From Echinococcus granulosus (lineage: Eukaryota; Platyhelminthes; Cestoda; Cyclophyllidea; Taeniidae), in contig NW_020170525.1 in the NCBI RefSeq assembly GCF_000524195.1, positions 115,398 through 179,397 on the forward strand: 64,000 bases of DNA, given 5' to 3'. Position 1 is the first letter of the stretch; each line of letters opens with the position of its first letter. Below are positions 30,140 to 43,131 of this stretch, one piece after another. The position numbers and the translations under genes are program-made. Below the pieces are notes generated by a model, which worked only from the letters and a program-made list of their open reading frames with translations, was not told where the DNA came from and searched no databases.

Positions 30140-31792
30140 CTTGCTTATGTGTCTTTCCTCTACGAACTTGTGAATCATGGCTCTCACGAGTCGCGAGGTG
30201 AGTAGCTCAAGGAGGTTAACCATTAGCAACACATTTTTACTTATCAACCACAGTTCTCATCTTCAAAGGTGTTAAAAAGGTGTTCGATTGCGTTCTGCAA
30301 AATGAGTACAATGCTGTTTCTGGTTATCTTTAGGTGAGGTACGTTTCGTCAGCATCCTACAGTAATTTGTCAGTTACGCTTCAATTTTTACCAAAGCAGT
30401 TTTGAAACTTGTCTTAGATTTCCACATCGCTGTACATCTTAATCTGCCTCTATAGTAAATTTACATCTCGCATGTGCGAAAAATTTAATTTGATAGACTG
30501 TAATTTACATGCAAGTTTTAGGGTTATCCACTGTGGTACTTTGTGAGAGGCAATTTCGAAAGTTCTGCATCTTCGGGAAGTGATGCAGTCTCCACGTCTT
30601 CTTCACTGCCTGCAAAGTTGTGATGGCCCTTATGAATGGATTGGTTTCTTGAAGGCTCTGCCCAATTTCCACCAACGAATTCTCATTTCAGTGTATGGGG
30701 TGGAAAATGTTAACGTTAATATTTTACAGTAGAAATAATTTGAATGCAGCTAAATATCCCTTTTTGAATAACCACTTATGCAATCAGGATTTCGAACTAT
30801 TTGCTAATACCTAAAAATGAATAATACTAGCATTTTTCAATAGCTGTACTTCACGAATCCTCCCATGTAAAACATATTTGTACGAATATACCTTTCAGGT
30901 GACAAGCAGTGAATTAACACCAAACTTTTGGCTGGGCGGATCTCACCGATCTCCAAGAATGGGGCGAACTCATCTATATACTCATCCATAATACGCAAAT
31001 ATAGGATGCCTTCCTCTACTCAATCATCCCAATCTGAAGTCGGAGGTGGGAAAGGGAAACAGTGAAAGTATTACACTATAATAATGCAATTTCAGTTTCG
31101 CGAAAGTGATCTCACCACCGTTTTTTCTCAAGTTCGCCCACCACTTCTAATTGAATGAATAAATTTACGTTTCAATGGAAAAGGGGTCATCCTGGCTTCT
31201 GCTTGGTAATCGTGATGCTGTTTTGCGGCACAAAAGCAGATTTTGGAGAGCTACAAGTTATTAAGTCAAGTTCAATGGCCTAGAGCTGTGTTTCATCTTG
31301 ACCTCAACCCAGCAGAGCTTGCAAAACACCAGCACAGTTGTCTGTGTCTAACACCAACTCACTGTTAAAAGTGTGCTAGCATTTGCGGGGCCGGTCAAAA
31401 CACAAATATTCTATCCACATATACATGCCCATCCACAAAACAGGGCTGACAGTTAATGTTTACCAGTGACTACTTTTTTTGTCATACTGATCCGGTGCGT
31501 AATCACGCTATTTTATGTGGAAGCAGTCGGGGATCTTGTCTACGGAAACAGAGAGTACTACTTACAAATCCACTTTATGCTTCCAAAAATAGACGCATAC
31601 TTCCACATAAAACCTAAAGTGTTCCTCTGATTGCCTTATCCTTCTATTGTGCCTTGTTTATATGAACGGATTTCAAAGTACTTTTTAACCACCTTATCGT
31701 TGTAAATTTGCACTATAGCGGCGTGATCTCAGCGATGGGTAGATCAACCATGACTGGGAATGGTGACGGTATTGTAATTTTAAGTTAGGAAT
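30140..31792. other. intergenic region
   Basis: About 1.65 kb between two TRIM copies. I see no exon, RNA gene or further repeat. Confidence 0.5.
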
Positions 31793-32180
31793 TGTAACAC
31801 GTTGGCTGTTTAACGCTCGTTTTTAGCAAAGGGGCCACTTTAGGCCTGCGCCATTGTACCTTCGCTGGGTGGGCTTGGCCCTGAACCACACCAGTGGCTC
31901 CAGTCCTTTCACAAGTTGACAATACGAATTGTACCCGAGTATTATATCTTCCCTCGTCTTCAGGAAAGTCTTGGAGTGGCGGCGAAAAGCAACTCCTCTC
32001 TTAAAGGACATCTAATCTGATTTCCATTGCTGCGTGATAAGCCCTAGCGAGGCGGAAGAAGTACATCTGTGACGATCCATCGCAAAAGGGCTGGAAATGA
32101 CGTTTGCCTTTGGCGATTTCCCCGGTTCCGCGTTCTGTAGGAAGGTTATTAACAAAGAAAGTGGTACTGGCCATGAACGG
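31793..32180 (+). mobile_element. old, diverged TRIM copy (one LTR plus part of the interior)
   Basis: Begins TGTAACACG and follows the LTR order (GTACCTTCGCTGGGTGGGCT, CCCGAGTATTATATCTTCC, CTTCAGGAAAGTCTTGG). It continues into sequence matching the interior of the full element: TGCTGCGTGATAAGCCC then AGGCGGAAGAAGTACATCTG, and farther on GGTTCCGCGTTCTG. Divergence is far higher than among the copies at 25 and 29 kb, and the second LTR is not recognisable. The right edge is approximate. Confidence 0.8.
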
Positions 32181-35034
32181 TCTAGAAAAGTTTTGCTACA
32201 GAGCTGCCCACTGTGCCTGAATGAAGGATAATCGCTTCTTGTTTTCCCATCGAAGTAATGGCTTAATGGGCAACACCCGGTGAGACAAAAGGAAATCTGA
32301 TTTACATAAACACCCTGTTAATCGAAATCTTTTCAATTATTTCAATGTTGATTTGTGTTTATAGCCTAAATAAGGCTTACCTTAAAGGAATATACAAGAT
32401 TAATTTTATTTTGTCCTTTTTTGAAGATACTATAAATGTAATTACATAACTACATGGTGGCAATGGTACCGGGGCGCTTAGAGTTTCATCTATTTCTTCT
32501 AAACTGGGTAAATGTTTAGAAATTTCCAGAAACGATTTGATGACTTCAATTGTTGATTCGAAAAAATGGCATTTCAGACTTCCGACAACACTATCCAATA
32601 TATTTATGACAATAAAAATGATGCGCTAATTCATGTAAACGAGCATCTTTGATTCAAAACACGGCTGAGTTATGCGTGACAGGATTTGTCTTCAAAATAT
32701 GCACTTGGACAGGGAATTTACATGGCAGACAAATGACTTCCGGTGCATAGAGATCACCGGAATAAGGGAATGATCTACACTTACGACGAACAATTAGTTC
32801 CCCTTATTCCAATACAGGAGCTTGGAGTTGAAATTAAACTGGAAGTGTGGATTCAGGGAGATGGGAAGGTTCAAGACTACCATAAATCAGAGCAAGGAGT
32901 GCAGAGAAAATCGAAAGATTTACTTACCAGAGTCGCACAGTTTTACATGTTACAAAAGTGGCTAAGATCATGTAGACGAGGTTGAATAACGGTGGGTTGA
33001 GCATCACTTGTCTAGACGCAAGTATCAACCTTCTTCATGGCCACGCATGCAAATGGGATCGTGATCCCACAGTAGTGCATTTCATGTTGACGCCTTTTTA
33101 CGCAAAAACGGAACGGTATTTCTCTAGCTGATGATGCTACCCTTCATACTATACTTTTCGCCTTTTAAAAAAGAAATTAATCAAATGGGTCCTAAGAAAG
33201 CTAAATTTATTCATGCTTTCAGTACAGAGCACTAGATTAATGAAAACCATCTTAATTTAGTGGGAAATGCCGTGACTCGGGGGTTATTTTCACATTTATT
33301 ACGGTTCATTCTACTGTGTTCAGGTAACTTCACCAACAATAATTGCTTAAAATGTCTGATCATTCTATAAAACCATGTTAAACGGGTTGTCAAATTTTTG
33401 GTAGCTGCAATCTCTACATACAGAAAACTACTGCTCATTAAGTAATTCAAACTTTTATTCTGGAGAAAATTTAACTAACACGCGAGTGACTAGATCAAAT
33501 ATAAGAGAAGCTGTGCAAATGGACCAAGGACCAAGGTTGTTACGATACTGTACAAGCGGAAGCTCCTTTTAAAGATTTGTAGTTCTTGCTCATTCATGCA
33601 ACGCAGTCATCTCATCATCTCAAAAGCTCGTAGCATTTGCATTCCTAAAGTGCCTTTTTTCTCGCTAACCGCTCCAACTTTCCTGAAATTCCCCATAAAA
33701 TTTGCGAATTCCTAAATACCTAATTCCTGCTAAAGTAGGAGAGTGTTCGGCTTCAAAGCTATGCTGGTCTCCATGAAATAGTCTTTTATAGAGAAGTGCA
33801 TGATGGGTGCTTTGCTTTCTCACCAGAAATTACACAGTATACAACTGTCAACTCTTCCACCCATTTCTGAAAGTTGCTGATTTTTAATTACTCCTGATTG
33901 CACAACTATCGTTAACTTTAATAAAAAGTACGATGAAATCCAGGTTTAACACTTTGTGCTGTCGTAGGGGTTGAACGAAAAATGTTATCATATTTAAAAA
34001 TACTAGGATCACCCAGCCCAATTTAATGATTAGTGGGACAAAATTTCACTTCCATCGTGTTAAAATGGAACTTTAATGATCACTAACAACTTTTTGGGTG
34101 GATTCAAACTATGGTAAAGAGTATAACGGATTGAATAAAGCAATCATAATGGAGGCAAAATTTCCCCACAAAAAGGTATCTTTGTTCGTTAGGAGTAAAG
34201 TGTTAGGTGAATAATCACCATCAAATTTTATTTAAATTCGGATAGAGAGAGGGGAACTTCAGTTTTTATTTGTAAGCATCTGAATTCTGGAGTGTCTAGA
34301 GCTGCAATTACTGTTTCCATCCTCCAAGACCGTTTTGATTGGTACATTTTAAAAAAATTCGCAAGCATATCGGAGCACGTAGCGGCTTGCATTCACCTTT
34401 AGTTCGGCACAATGAAGTGTAATTGGGAGCAAGTAGAGACGGCTTTAAGTTAGCCTTTAAGTCAAAAGATAAGGCAATGAAATTCTGACTTTAGGCCAAA
34501 GTAAGGGATCAAAAGATCAGTGAATATTCAGGACTCACAAAGCGCAGACATGATTCTACATGACGTCTTTTGGTACAGCTAGTGTAAAAGAATCCATAAA
34601 TAACCCCTCAAGATTGCATCGCATATACCTTCGAGCTTTGTCAATAGCTTTACTAAGCCTAAGATACGGTAGAGCAGACCAAGCAAGCTGATAGCTGATA
34701 ACCAGTTCATGCAGTGCTCTGGAAATTGTTTAGAAGCTTTGATTTAAGCAAGCAGATATAAGAGTAAAAAAAGTAGTATACTTGAAATGCAACACCACAT
34801 TTAATCATCCCTCCCAAACTGAAGCATAAGTAAACACACAAATTGATACACAAAATTTTCAAACGAATATTAAAAAGATGCTTAAGATTTATCCCCAACT
34901 TTAAAAACGTATAATAAACGTGGTGAGAAGAGTGAAAATCCCAAAAAAGATGTTTGTAGTGTTTCATAAGGTGTTAAACAATTAGTCAAACCCAATGACT
35001 TAGTCTAAGATGTGTACATTGGGCGTCACATTGA
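32181..35034. other. intergenic region, WDR45B 3' flank
   Basis: About 2.8 kb with only short open frames that carry no recognisable domain. TTTATT words near 34.2 kb (AATAAA on the minus strand) may serve WDR45B, but the distance is large. Confidence 0.45.
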
Positions 35035-38000
35035 TCACAAATCACTTTCGTCATCATAAAAATCCAAAAAGTTAATAGACTGTTCTTTGGTTACCACACC
35101 ATTTGGTGTGAAATTGTACTTTGAGTAGGTGCCTTCCGATGCAAGGACTAAAAGAATAAGACAGAAATACATTGGCTACTTAATTTGGGGAAAAAGTAGA
35201 AGAATAAGGGCGATGTTTTTCATCGCTCTTGATCTCACCAATCAAGGTATCTGGATTGGATGGACTAAATGCACAGATGACTTTGAATTTGGTATTCAAT
35301 GAGAAGCGTACATGACTGAAGGTGGAGAAGAAGTATCGCGGTAATAGGCTAGCCGATCTAGAGGCAGGAGAGAAAAAAGTTCGAAATTAATGTTACGTGA
35401 AATATCCATCAAAATCCCTGTGTAAAACTTTAACTCATCACATTACACAAGAACACAATAATCCCCAAACAAAAGGATTTGCAGAGCTTGCAACCGTGTT
35501 GTTACTTATCAAGGATACTTAAGCTTTATGGAAACTTACGAAGACAAAAAGAGCGATTCACTGGATGTGGCTGACACCATCCATGCTTTTGTGGTAAGTT
35601 CAACGATACCACAGAAGGGGAAGGTTATCTGTTATGCGTCAAACTGCATCGTGCTTAATCTTCAAATTCAGTGAAAAATAGGGCGAATCCACCGAACAAT
35701 GTGGGAAAAGTGGCGCAAAAGAGCAGAACCATAAAGATGGTCAGCAGAATGCCTAAGAGAAGACTCAATGCTAAAATTATGCATGACAAAGAATAACAGA
35801 ATGGAAATGTACCTCTAACGTAGATAGATTTGAAAAAGTATCACGAAGAATCCAGGCAGGCAATTTGGAATCATCAAAATAGGTAGTTGGAAGGAGCGAC
35901 TAGGAAGACGTTAAAAAATATTTTCCAGTGCCATTGAAATCAAATTGAAACTTGCAATTCTGATGAAATGCTATTCTGGAGCTAAAATGTGCTGAACCCA
36001 AGGGAAGAAAATAACGTATGAGCCAACTCGACTTCCATATAGCACATTATTAATGTCGAGGTCAAATTTCCTCTAAATATAATAAAATACGCGACACAAG
36101 GTTACCGACACAGAGAAGCTGTGCATCCAAACAATCGTCTAAATGAATTGTTAAATGACTCCTTAGTCCACCTCATTGTCATATTCTCAATGGGTGATCA
36201 TACCACTAAATGGAAGCTGCTTAAAGATAGACTTCTTAAAAGTCCCCGGGGGTCACGTGGACTTGACATTCAGAATAAATTGTTCGGAATCCAATTAGAC
36301 AAGGAAGAGAGCCTCAGATCAAAGGAGACTCCTCATGAATCCAACCGACGAATTCAATGGCGCAAATAACTCGACTCAGGGTTTGTAAGGATAATTTAAA
36401 TTCCAGTCTAGGACATAAGGAGCATAATCAGCGGCATTTTTAGAATGAACTCCACTAAAGCGAAAACCACAAAGCATATCATTTGCAAAAAAACGCTGCG
36501 GGAAATGAGAGATGCAAGCTTTCAAAGGAAAAGATTGAAGCTATCTCGATTTTAAATGTCATATGATTTCAGGCTTAAACAATCATGCATATGGAGTGCG
36601 TACGGTATGTAGTAGAAGTTTCAAATCAAATTTAACCATACAAATTTCTCAGAATTTTATTGTTCACATCTTGAGACCATTAAAAAAAGACAAATTTAGC
36701 AATTCTTGAATTTGCAAAGTAACAACCAAGTAAATCACTCCGACAATCTAACATCCAATGAACAGATGAGATAAAGCCAATTACCATGAGTTAGACTCAG
36801 TTCATAACAAAAAAATCTTACGCGAAACAATCACAAGTAACAGGCACACACAAACATTTGTGCCCGGTGTCTGTATGACGTTTTTCCCATTTAAAAGTAA
36901 GTTATCCTAAAGTAGATATCGTGGGTTCATTAGGGTGCAACATTTCTTTCCTAGAGGCCAAAAAAATCGGCAAATCTTAGGCCGAAATTTTGCTAATATG
37001 CTAGGAAGTATACAATTATTATTCTGATAGAATAACTAGACAACCGTAAGAAACTTATAAGGCGCAATATCCACTCTCTTGGTTTTCCCCGATTTTCAAG
37101 CATGAAGAACACCACAGTCGCACATGAGCATGCGCAGCAAATGGGAGTTCGTGCACTGGAGACCCTACTGACAGAAGGTAATGGACTTATAAGGCGCTCG
37201 CTAGGATACAATAGAGTTAAATTAAGGTAGACGAAGGGATAATTAGCAATAAAGGACCAAAAAATATTCATTTTAGAAGTCTTGTTAGACCGTTAGGTCT
37301 CAAACATACAGTAAACATTTGAGAAACGACCACAATTAAGTTCATTACCAGTAATCGGTTACGGTTGTTAAATTGATAGCATTTCCCGTAGAGAAAACGA
37401 AGAAGAACAGAGACTATAAAATACCAGTCATTCCATCCCGAAGACTCCAAGTCTTAATCACATAGTCTTAATGACATACCATTTAAACATAAATGGTGTA
37501 GGATTGTGCTTCCAAAGTGATGAACTAATTCCCTTGGCAATTTGCAGAAGTAGAGAACTCATATAACAACGTATCAAGTCTTGGGCGACTGACAAATAGA
37601 AATGCTCATAAAAAAACGAAAAACTACTAAGCCTCAGCAACCAGGTGAGACAGTAAGTTAAAAGCAGATTTATCACTTTAGTCAATCAGCATATTAGGCC
37701 TCGACAACAATATGCTTGCTCCTGACTACCTACTCAACGGCTTAGCCACTAGTAGGGGTTATGAATTTCAGAATCAACAGGCTAGAAGAAATTGGATAAT
37801 TGTTTGATCTATATTTCGGAAGACCCCATTTTACTCCTTAAGAAATAAAACATTTACACGCCACTCATTCAAGGGCTACGCCACCATCAATAAGGCGCAG
37901 AGTATACATCGGAAACCACTGATTTCATGTATAAAACGCTTTTGCTTACTGCATCCTAAAATCAGCAGTCGATAGACCGTTCGCACTAATTTGTTGGATT

Positions 38001-39563
38001 CAATGCTCACAATTAATAGAATAATTCCACCAGCGGAAAGGTCGCAAAGATATCAAGCGAATTTGACGATTGCAGTTTGGGAGCGTAATGGGAGATTAAA
38101 CAACATTAAGGCTTCAGAGAAAGCTGAAAGAACTCACCGGCCAGCCTGAGCCGCTTGACGTGTAAAATCCTGACCCAGGGGCGGACGCCTCGAGCTGGCC
38201 GCACCACTTCCGCCACCACCACCGACACCGCCAGCGGACCAGGACGTCCCCTTCTCAAGAGGGTCGAGGAAGAAGATGTGAAGGGTACCATGATCGCTGG
38301 CGACGGCCAGACGACGTGTAGTGAAGGCGGTGGCATGGTCGAAGGCTATACAGGTGATAAATGCGGCGTTTGAGCCCCGACGCAGCTCGTAGAGGAGGTC
38401 ACAGGAACGGGTGTCGAAGACGCGGACGAGGGTACCACGCTGAGAAGCAGTGGCCAGTTGTTCTCCATCCGCGCTCATCGTCAGTGCTACCAGTTGATTT
38501 TGATGAGCCGACACATGATGTGGTGGTGGCGCCGTCGTTGTTGATGCAGTCAGTGGTGATGTAACTAGTGTCACCATACCCACACGCCGACCGGGGAAAG
38601 CGATAATGGGATTCTCGGGATTCTGACAGACGTGACAGAGACCTTGGGGATTTGACGCTGTCTCCGCCTGGTAGAGAAGCTCTGGACATGAACCGAAGGT
38701 GTAGATCTTTACTGCGTTCACGAAAACCACAACGATTCTGGATTTGAACGGAGTCATCAGTAAGGTAATGTCACAATTTCAAAGGAAACTAAGCTCTTAA
38801 TTGCTGAAAAACATAGAAATTACAGTTAGCATATCTGCACTTAAAACTGGCCACTGAATGTGCAATCTTCGACGAAAATCAAATAGGGAAATAGAAGTGT
38901 ACTCAACAAGAGACTTTGCCCTTTCACCGATTGGGTTTCAAGCAGGAGTTCAGAGAAATTAAAAAATGTGGGGAAAACCAATCAATGCGCATCTACTTTC
39001 CAGCACCTTAATGTGTTTATTAAATAAAAGTCAATGAATGATATGCCACAGCCATATAACTCACAGATCTTTGCGAAGTCTAACGGCACGAACATCACTT
39101 CCATAGGTGAGTTCAAGAGTAACTTTTTGTTCAACACCATCCCACACCCAGGCGGTGTTGTTGGGTATCATTGACTGACGTCCCCCGCCAAGAAGACCGA
39201 GAAAGCTGCTGCGGAGAAGCATTTCAACAAAACCAACCCCAGAGCCCTCACAAGTGTTGAATTCTAGAGGGGTTAATGAAAAATTGGAAGCATTGAAGAA
39301 TGCCCAGCGAAGGTGACACGATACTGAGAGTAAAGTGATGAGCATTCATCAGTCCTGAAAGTTGAATGCGCGTAAACTTACCACAATTTTCAAGCTGTTT
39401 TAGTGGGTCGGTATTATATATTCGAAAGCCATTTTGCAAGCCGACTGAAAAACATCCTAGAGAGAGCTCACATGAGTATAAGTAACTAACCATAGTCCTG
39501 ATTGAAGCCTATGAATGTTATTGAACTATTTCCGCTTTCACAGGGTAGAACGCGAATAGACAT
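35035..39563 (-). CDS. WDR45B: WD-repeat phosphoinositide-binding protein, WIPI3/WDR45B type
   Basis: PROPPIN beta-propeller that binds PI3P/PI(3,5)P2 and acts in autophagosome formation. Exons on the minus strand: 39563-39491 (ATG; MSIRVLPC, GFNQDYG), then one ending in NGFRIYNTDPLKQLENC, 39263-39065 (VEMLLRSSFLGLLGGG, AWVWDG), 38737-38138, 37200-about 37055, 35147-35035. The 600-bp exon contains NPQGLCHVCQNPENP, IAFPG, ATASQRGTLVRVFDT, YELRRGSNAAF and SDHGTLHIF. The LRRG motif is the family's phosphoinositide-binding signature. The N-terminus matches WDR45B better than WDR45. A Gly/Ser/Pro-rich insert (about SWSAGGVGGGGGSGAASS) lies in the blade 5-6 loop. The last exon reads GTYSKYNFTPNGVV and ends DDESDL. 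The fifth exon (RVSSARTPICCACSCATVVF) fits the family but its donor is weak. In the last introns I see nothing else. Confidence 0.9.
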
Positions 39564-39797
39564 TGGTCGCACACTGAAATACAACACCTCAACGCTTTAA
39601 ATGAACGCGCTATACTTATAGTCTGGAAAACAGTAAAAGTGCTGAAGATAACTAAGCTTTGTAATTCAAAGAAAAAGATGTTTAGAACTTGTCCGTATTT
39701 TACAAATTAAAGCGGGGTAAAATGAATTGAAAGATATTTCTATTTGAAATACTGCCTGGGTTTTCCTTGAATCCTGACAGGTTTGTGTGATAAGACG

Positions 39798-39936
39798 CTA
39801 ATACGTTGTTTGTTTGTCTAATTTCCAGCTTTGATGTAGAACCACTTTTGACTTGGCTACTATATTATACCAGGTGGGCTGGTCTTCAGGCCATGCCAGT
39901 AACCCAAATAACTTCTGGAAGTCTCGAGGCGCTACA
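39798..39936 (+). mobile_element. diverged TRIM LTR fragment
   Basis: Landmarks of the LTR on the + strand: CTAATACG start, ACCACTTTTGACTT, AGGTGGGCTGGTCTTCAGGC, CATGCCAGTAACCCAAATAAC, and the end GTCTCGAGGCGCTACA. An internal block of about 40 bp (the TATATATTC core) is deleted. It lies just upstream of WDR45B. Confidence 0.7.
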
Positions 39937-40164
39937 AGACTGGCATCAAAATCACTAAATTCAAAAAAGCTTCTTCAGTACTGTGATTAGGCCAAAAAAT
40001 TGTAACCTTTGTTGTTCTGTTTGCATTTTTCTCATAATCGCACACACGGCACTTCGCTAAGACAATGCTTTCTGCTTCAAATTTGGTTCTGGCTCCCATA
40101 TTTGCACCAAAACTCTTAAAATATTATCACCGATCCAAAAATAGATAATCTCCGACGCTGAAAT

Positions 40165-40415
40165 CTTAGCGCAAAAAAATAGACATTAGCATTGTGAAGC
40201 CAGACGCATCGGTCTCCGATTTCCTATTCCTTACGTTCTTAGACAAGCCCGGTTGATTCGCTTTGGACATCTTTATTAAAGGTGACAAGATGGTGAGGGA
40301 AAATACAGTGTTCAAGAAGGAGAGGAGCTGTAGTCACTAGGTACGGGGGAAGACAATCTGACCACGAGATTCCAATTTTCTGCTTGCCTCCTCACTGAAA
40401 GGTCTATTAAAACAA
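40165..40415 (+). repeat. dispersed repeat, copy 1
   Basis: About 250 bp that recurs in reverse orientation at 47560-47800. Shared stretches include AGACAAGCCCGGTTG, TTTGGACATCTTTATTAAAG, TTCAAGAAGGAG and TTTCCTGCTTGCCTCC-like ends. This copy carries an internal stop where the other reads through. It may be a SINE-like unit or a decayed retrocopy; two copies do not settle which. Confidence 0.6.
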
Positions 40416-40586
40416 CATAAGTATTGCATCATTATCTTACAGAGAAAGTCATTTTCTCCCCTTTTTTAGTTACCAAAGCAATCATAGTAAGTATTTCAGC
40501 ACACTAAGACGCAACTGATTCCTGCAAGTCTGTCTTCCACCCAAAACCAACTGTAGAAGCATTCACTCCCCCCCTTCACCAACACA

Positions 40587-42000
40587 TCACTTACGCATCG
40601 CCAGAAACCAATGTCTAGTTCTATATTTCTGCAGGAGTTGAGTTGCACTGCTAACTACCTTGACTGAAATAATCTGTGTACCATTTTTAGGTAACCGGAT
40701 AAATTAACGTAGAAAAATATAAACCATTGCGCTCACGTCAAAGGGAATTTCATATCCACTGTACTTGTGCACAACATCCATTCGCTTCAAAACGACCACC
40801 TCGTATTAGTAAGATACTTTTTTCGTAAAAAAATCAAGTTCAAAATGAATATAAGACATGAAGTTTTAACTGAATACCCTTGGAGTATGATGCACTAATC
40901 ACAGTCTGGCTTGCTACCCTGTGGGCGTTTGTTTTTTTTTTCTGTAAGGCAAAAGAAGAGATCATAATATGTGATATATCAGAGCGAGATTGAACCTAAC
41001 CTTCCACTTACCCAACCCAGTAACTAGATTATCCAGCTGTACAACCCTCTTCTCCATATCGCTCACATTCTCCAATATTTTATCAAGCATTTCCAAATGC
41101 TTAGCTAACACTAAACCTAAAATGAAAGGAAAATGAGGTCAGGTTTCTATTCAGATGATACGTCTTACCTTCGGTTCATCACTAAAATTGCTACGTGAGT
41201 GAATTTAAATGGCGAAGACCGTTCTGAATCATGTTAATCATAAGGTCCAAGTAAGGTGAAAATACTTGCATTGCTCATTGACTGGGATCATCTTTTCCTT
41301 GAAAGATTTAGTAGCCTCTGCAATCTTCATATACTTATTGTAAGCTGCTGTGTTGAGATCATTAAGGTGAGATATCCTATCGGCATTTACTACAAAAAAG
41401 CATGGAAAAAGAAACGTCGTGTTGAACTAATATTGCAGTAGGTTAACCACTGATAAATAGGGCTGTCTTAGAAGGTAGTGTCGATTATATCAAGGAATTA
41501 TTGAACCTGTAAAATGTTGGAAAGAGTAGTGATGAGAAAGCAAACAACTTTAACCATGACGGTGACTTCGCAATTGTGTAATGCATCACTCTAGGTAAAT
41601 TTAAGGCATCTTAAGGTATTTCGGAATCTCGATTACTAGTGATAAGTATACAGAATAAATTTAGTGAACTGCAGCATCGTAAGTTTTTGCCAGCTTTCAA
41701 TGGATAGGTCTTTACGGGTTAGACAACCAACGAAGTGGACCGTATGGGTTCATGGTAAATTGGTGTTTTTGTCCAACTCAGAATGTAAGCCCAAGTGTCC
41801 ATTTTGGTTAAAGTATAACAGAAAGAGGTGTAATTTGATCAAAGCAGAGATGATTTTAAATACATCAAGAAAAGGGTACAAAAGTGCTTGCCGGAAAGTG
41901 CCCTTTGAATGTAGTCAGAGAGAGCCGCGGTGGCCCTATTAGAGGCACTGAACACACATTCACGATCCCCTGCACCCATCTCCGGTTTGGTCATTTCCAT
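40587..42000 (-). CDS. probable BLOC-1 subunit 2-like coiled-coil protein
   Basis: Putative exons on the minus strand: 42000 to about 41877 (MEMTKPEMGAG, ATAALSDYIQRALSG), about 41372-41268 (HLNDLNTAAYNKYMKIAEAT, KSFKEKMIPVNEQC), about 41117-41012 (LAKHLEMLDKILENV, DMEKRVVQLDNLVTGLG), and a last piece to 40587 (TQLLQKYRTRH). Heptad-like leucines and the order of motifs resemble BLOC1S2 (human NKLTSLKYLEM, LNQKYAGLQPYLDQI, EQVAALEQAAYKLD), a subunit of the BLOC-1/BORC complexes for lysosome-related organelle traffic. The exon at 41117 has strong splice sites (TTTTAG, GTAAGT). The phases between the second and third exons do not fit directly. A 13-bp candidate microexon flanked by TTTTAG and GTAAGA near 41150-41170 does not fully fix this, so the model is incomplete. 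The family call is tentative. Confidence 0.45.
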
Positions 42001-43131
42001 GAACCCAAAAAACCTGAAATTGAATGCTACAAGAGCAAATAATCTCATCCGGTAGAAGGAAAACTATTGCATTTGACATTGATGGTAAAAAAGTTTAACC
42101 GCGCATCGTAAGATCGGCAATTTGCCACTTCCTGATGCCTCACTGAGTTATTCTACATATTTGATTTTAGATTAAAAAGCTGCCATTGTTATGCCATAAA
42201 TAGGGGCCAGTATAAAACAGCATTTTTTGGAAATAGGTTGAGAACTCGCATAAAGTGGTAGAAGAATCTGAAGCTTTCGAATGGATAAAAGATTGATCAG
42301 CAATCGTAATAAAACCGGGTAAAGATTATGTGCCACGGTCATCGGTGCATGTTGAGCAGCAAGAGAATTAGACAGCCTTCTTTCATCCACCTTGACGGAT
42401 TAATTGCAGATTATCCGAAATTACGTTCAAACGGTTTTAGCTAATAGCCCTCTGGTTCAGATGAGTAAGAAAGTCTTGAGAAGGTGAGGTAGGTAACGTC
42501 AGGTGTTACCCGAACCACCAGCTATGAATATTTTCCGTGAAAACCCAATTTCAAACTGTTTCGAATCCCACTACGAAACTTCATTTCAACAACTTTACCA
42601 AATGCACTTAATTAACAGGATTCCTTTGAGTGTTAGTACAGCCTGTATAAACAACTCAACAGCTTGTAGTGCTAGTTTTTTTCAGTAAGCTGACCGTTTT
42701 TAAAGTAAAACGGCTCAGTTACGCATGATTGCAAAAACACATTTACTTCAACTTCCGTTGTTTTGATGCTATGCAAAGTAAATGACACATTTGCAAGGGT
42801 TGAGCTACTAGAACCACAAACCCCAACTAACAAGCTGCACACGATATTAAGATGGCTTTTTAGGGCATGATTTCGTATTCTTGAACGGTATATTTGAATT
42901 ATCTACGGCTTTACGAAAAGAATTCAAAAAATATCTATAGCTTAGAGTTTGAGTGACAATGCACATTTACGATGCGACAGAAATCGTGAAGGCCGAAATT
43001 TCATTGCAACTGGAGCGGAATGTAGCATCCTTAAGGACACAACAAAGTAAAAAAAAAAACGGAAAAGTACTTTTACAGGTTTCTTCACAAAGTAATTTGT
43101 ACAAAGAGATGGTTTGGAAAGTAGGAGGGGT
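42001..43131. other. intergenic region between WTAP and the BLOC1S2-like gene
   Basis: About 1.1 kb containing WTAP 3' flank and the upstream side of the next gene. No exon or RNA is supported. Confidence 0.45.

Noticed and set aside
29743..30205. Several + strand open frames of 60-95 codons across the TRIM
   Set aside because: They lie on the strand opposite to the element, run through LTR sequence and match no gag, pol or other protein; they follow from the GC-rich, stop-poor interior.
38106..38564. Overlapping frames on both strands around 38.1-38.6 kb
   Set aside because: They mirror the long WDR45B exon; only the minus frame with ATASQRGTLVRVFDT and YELRRGSNAAF is protein-like.
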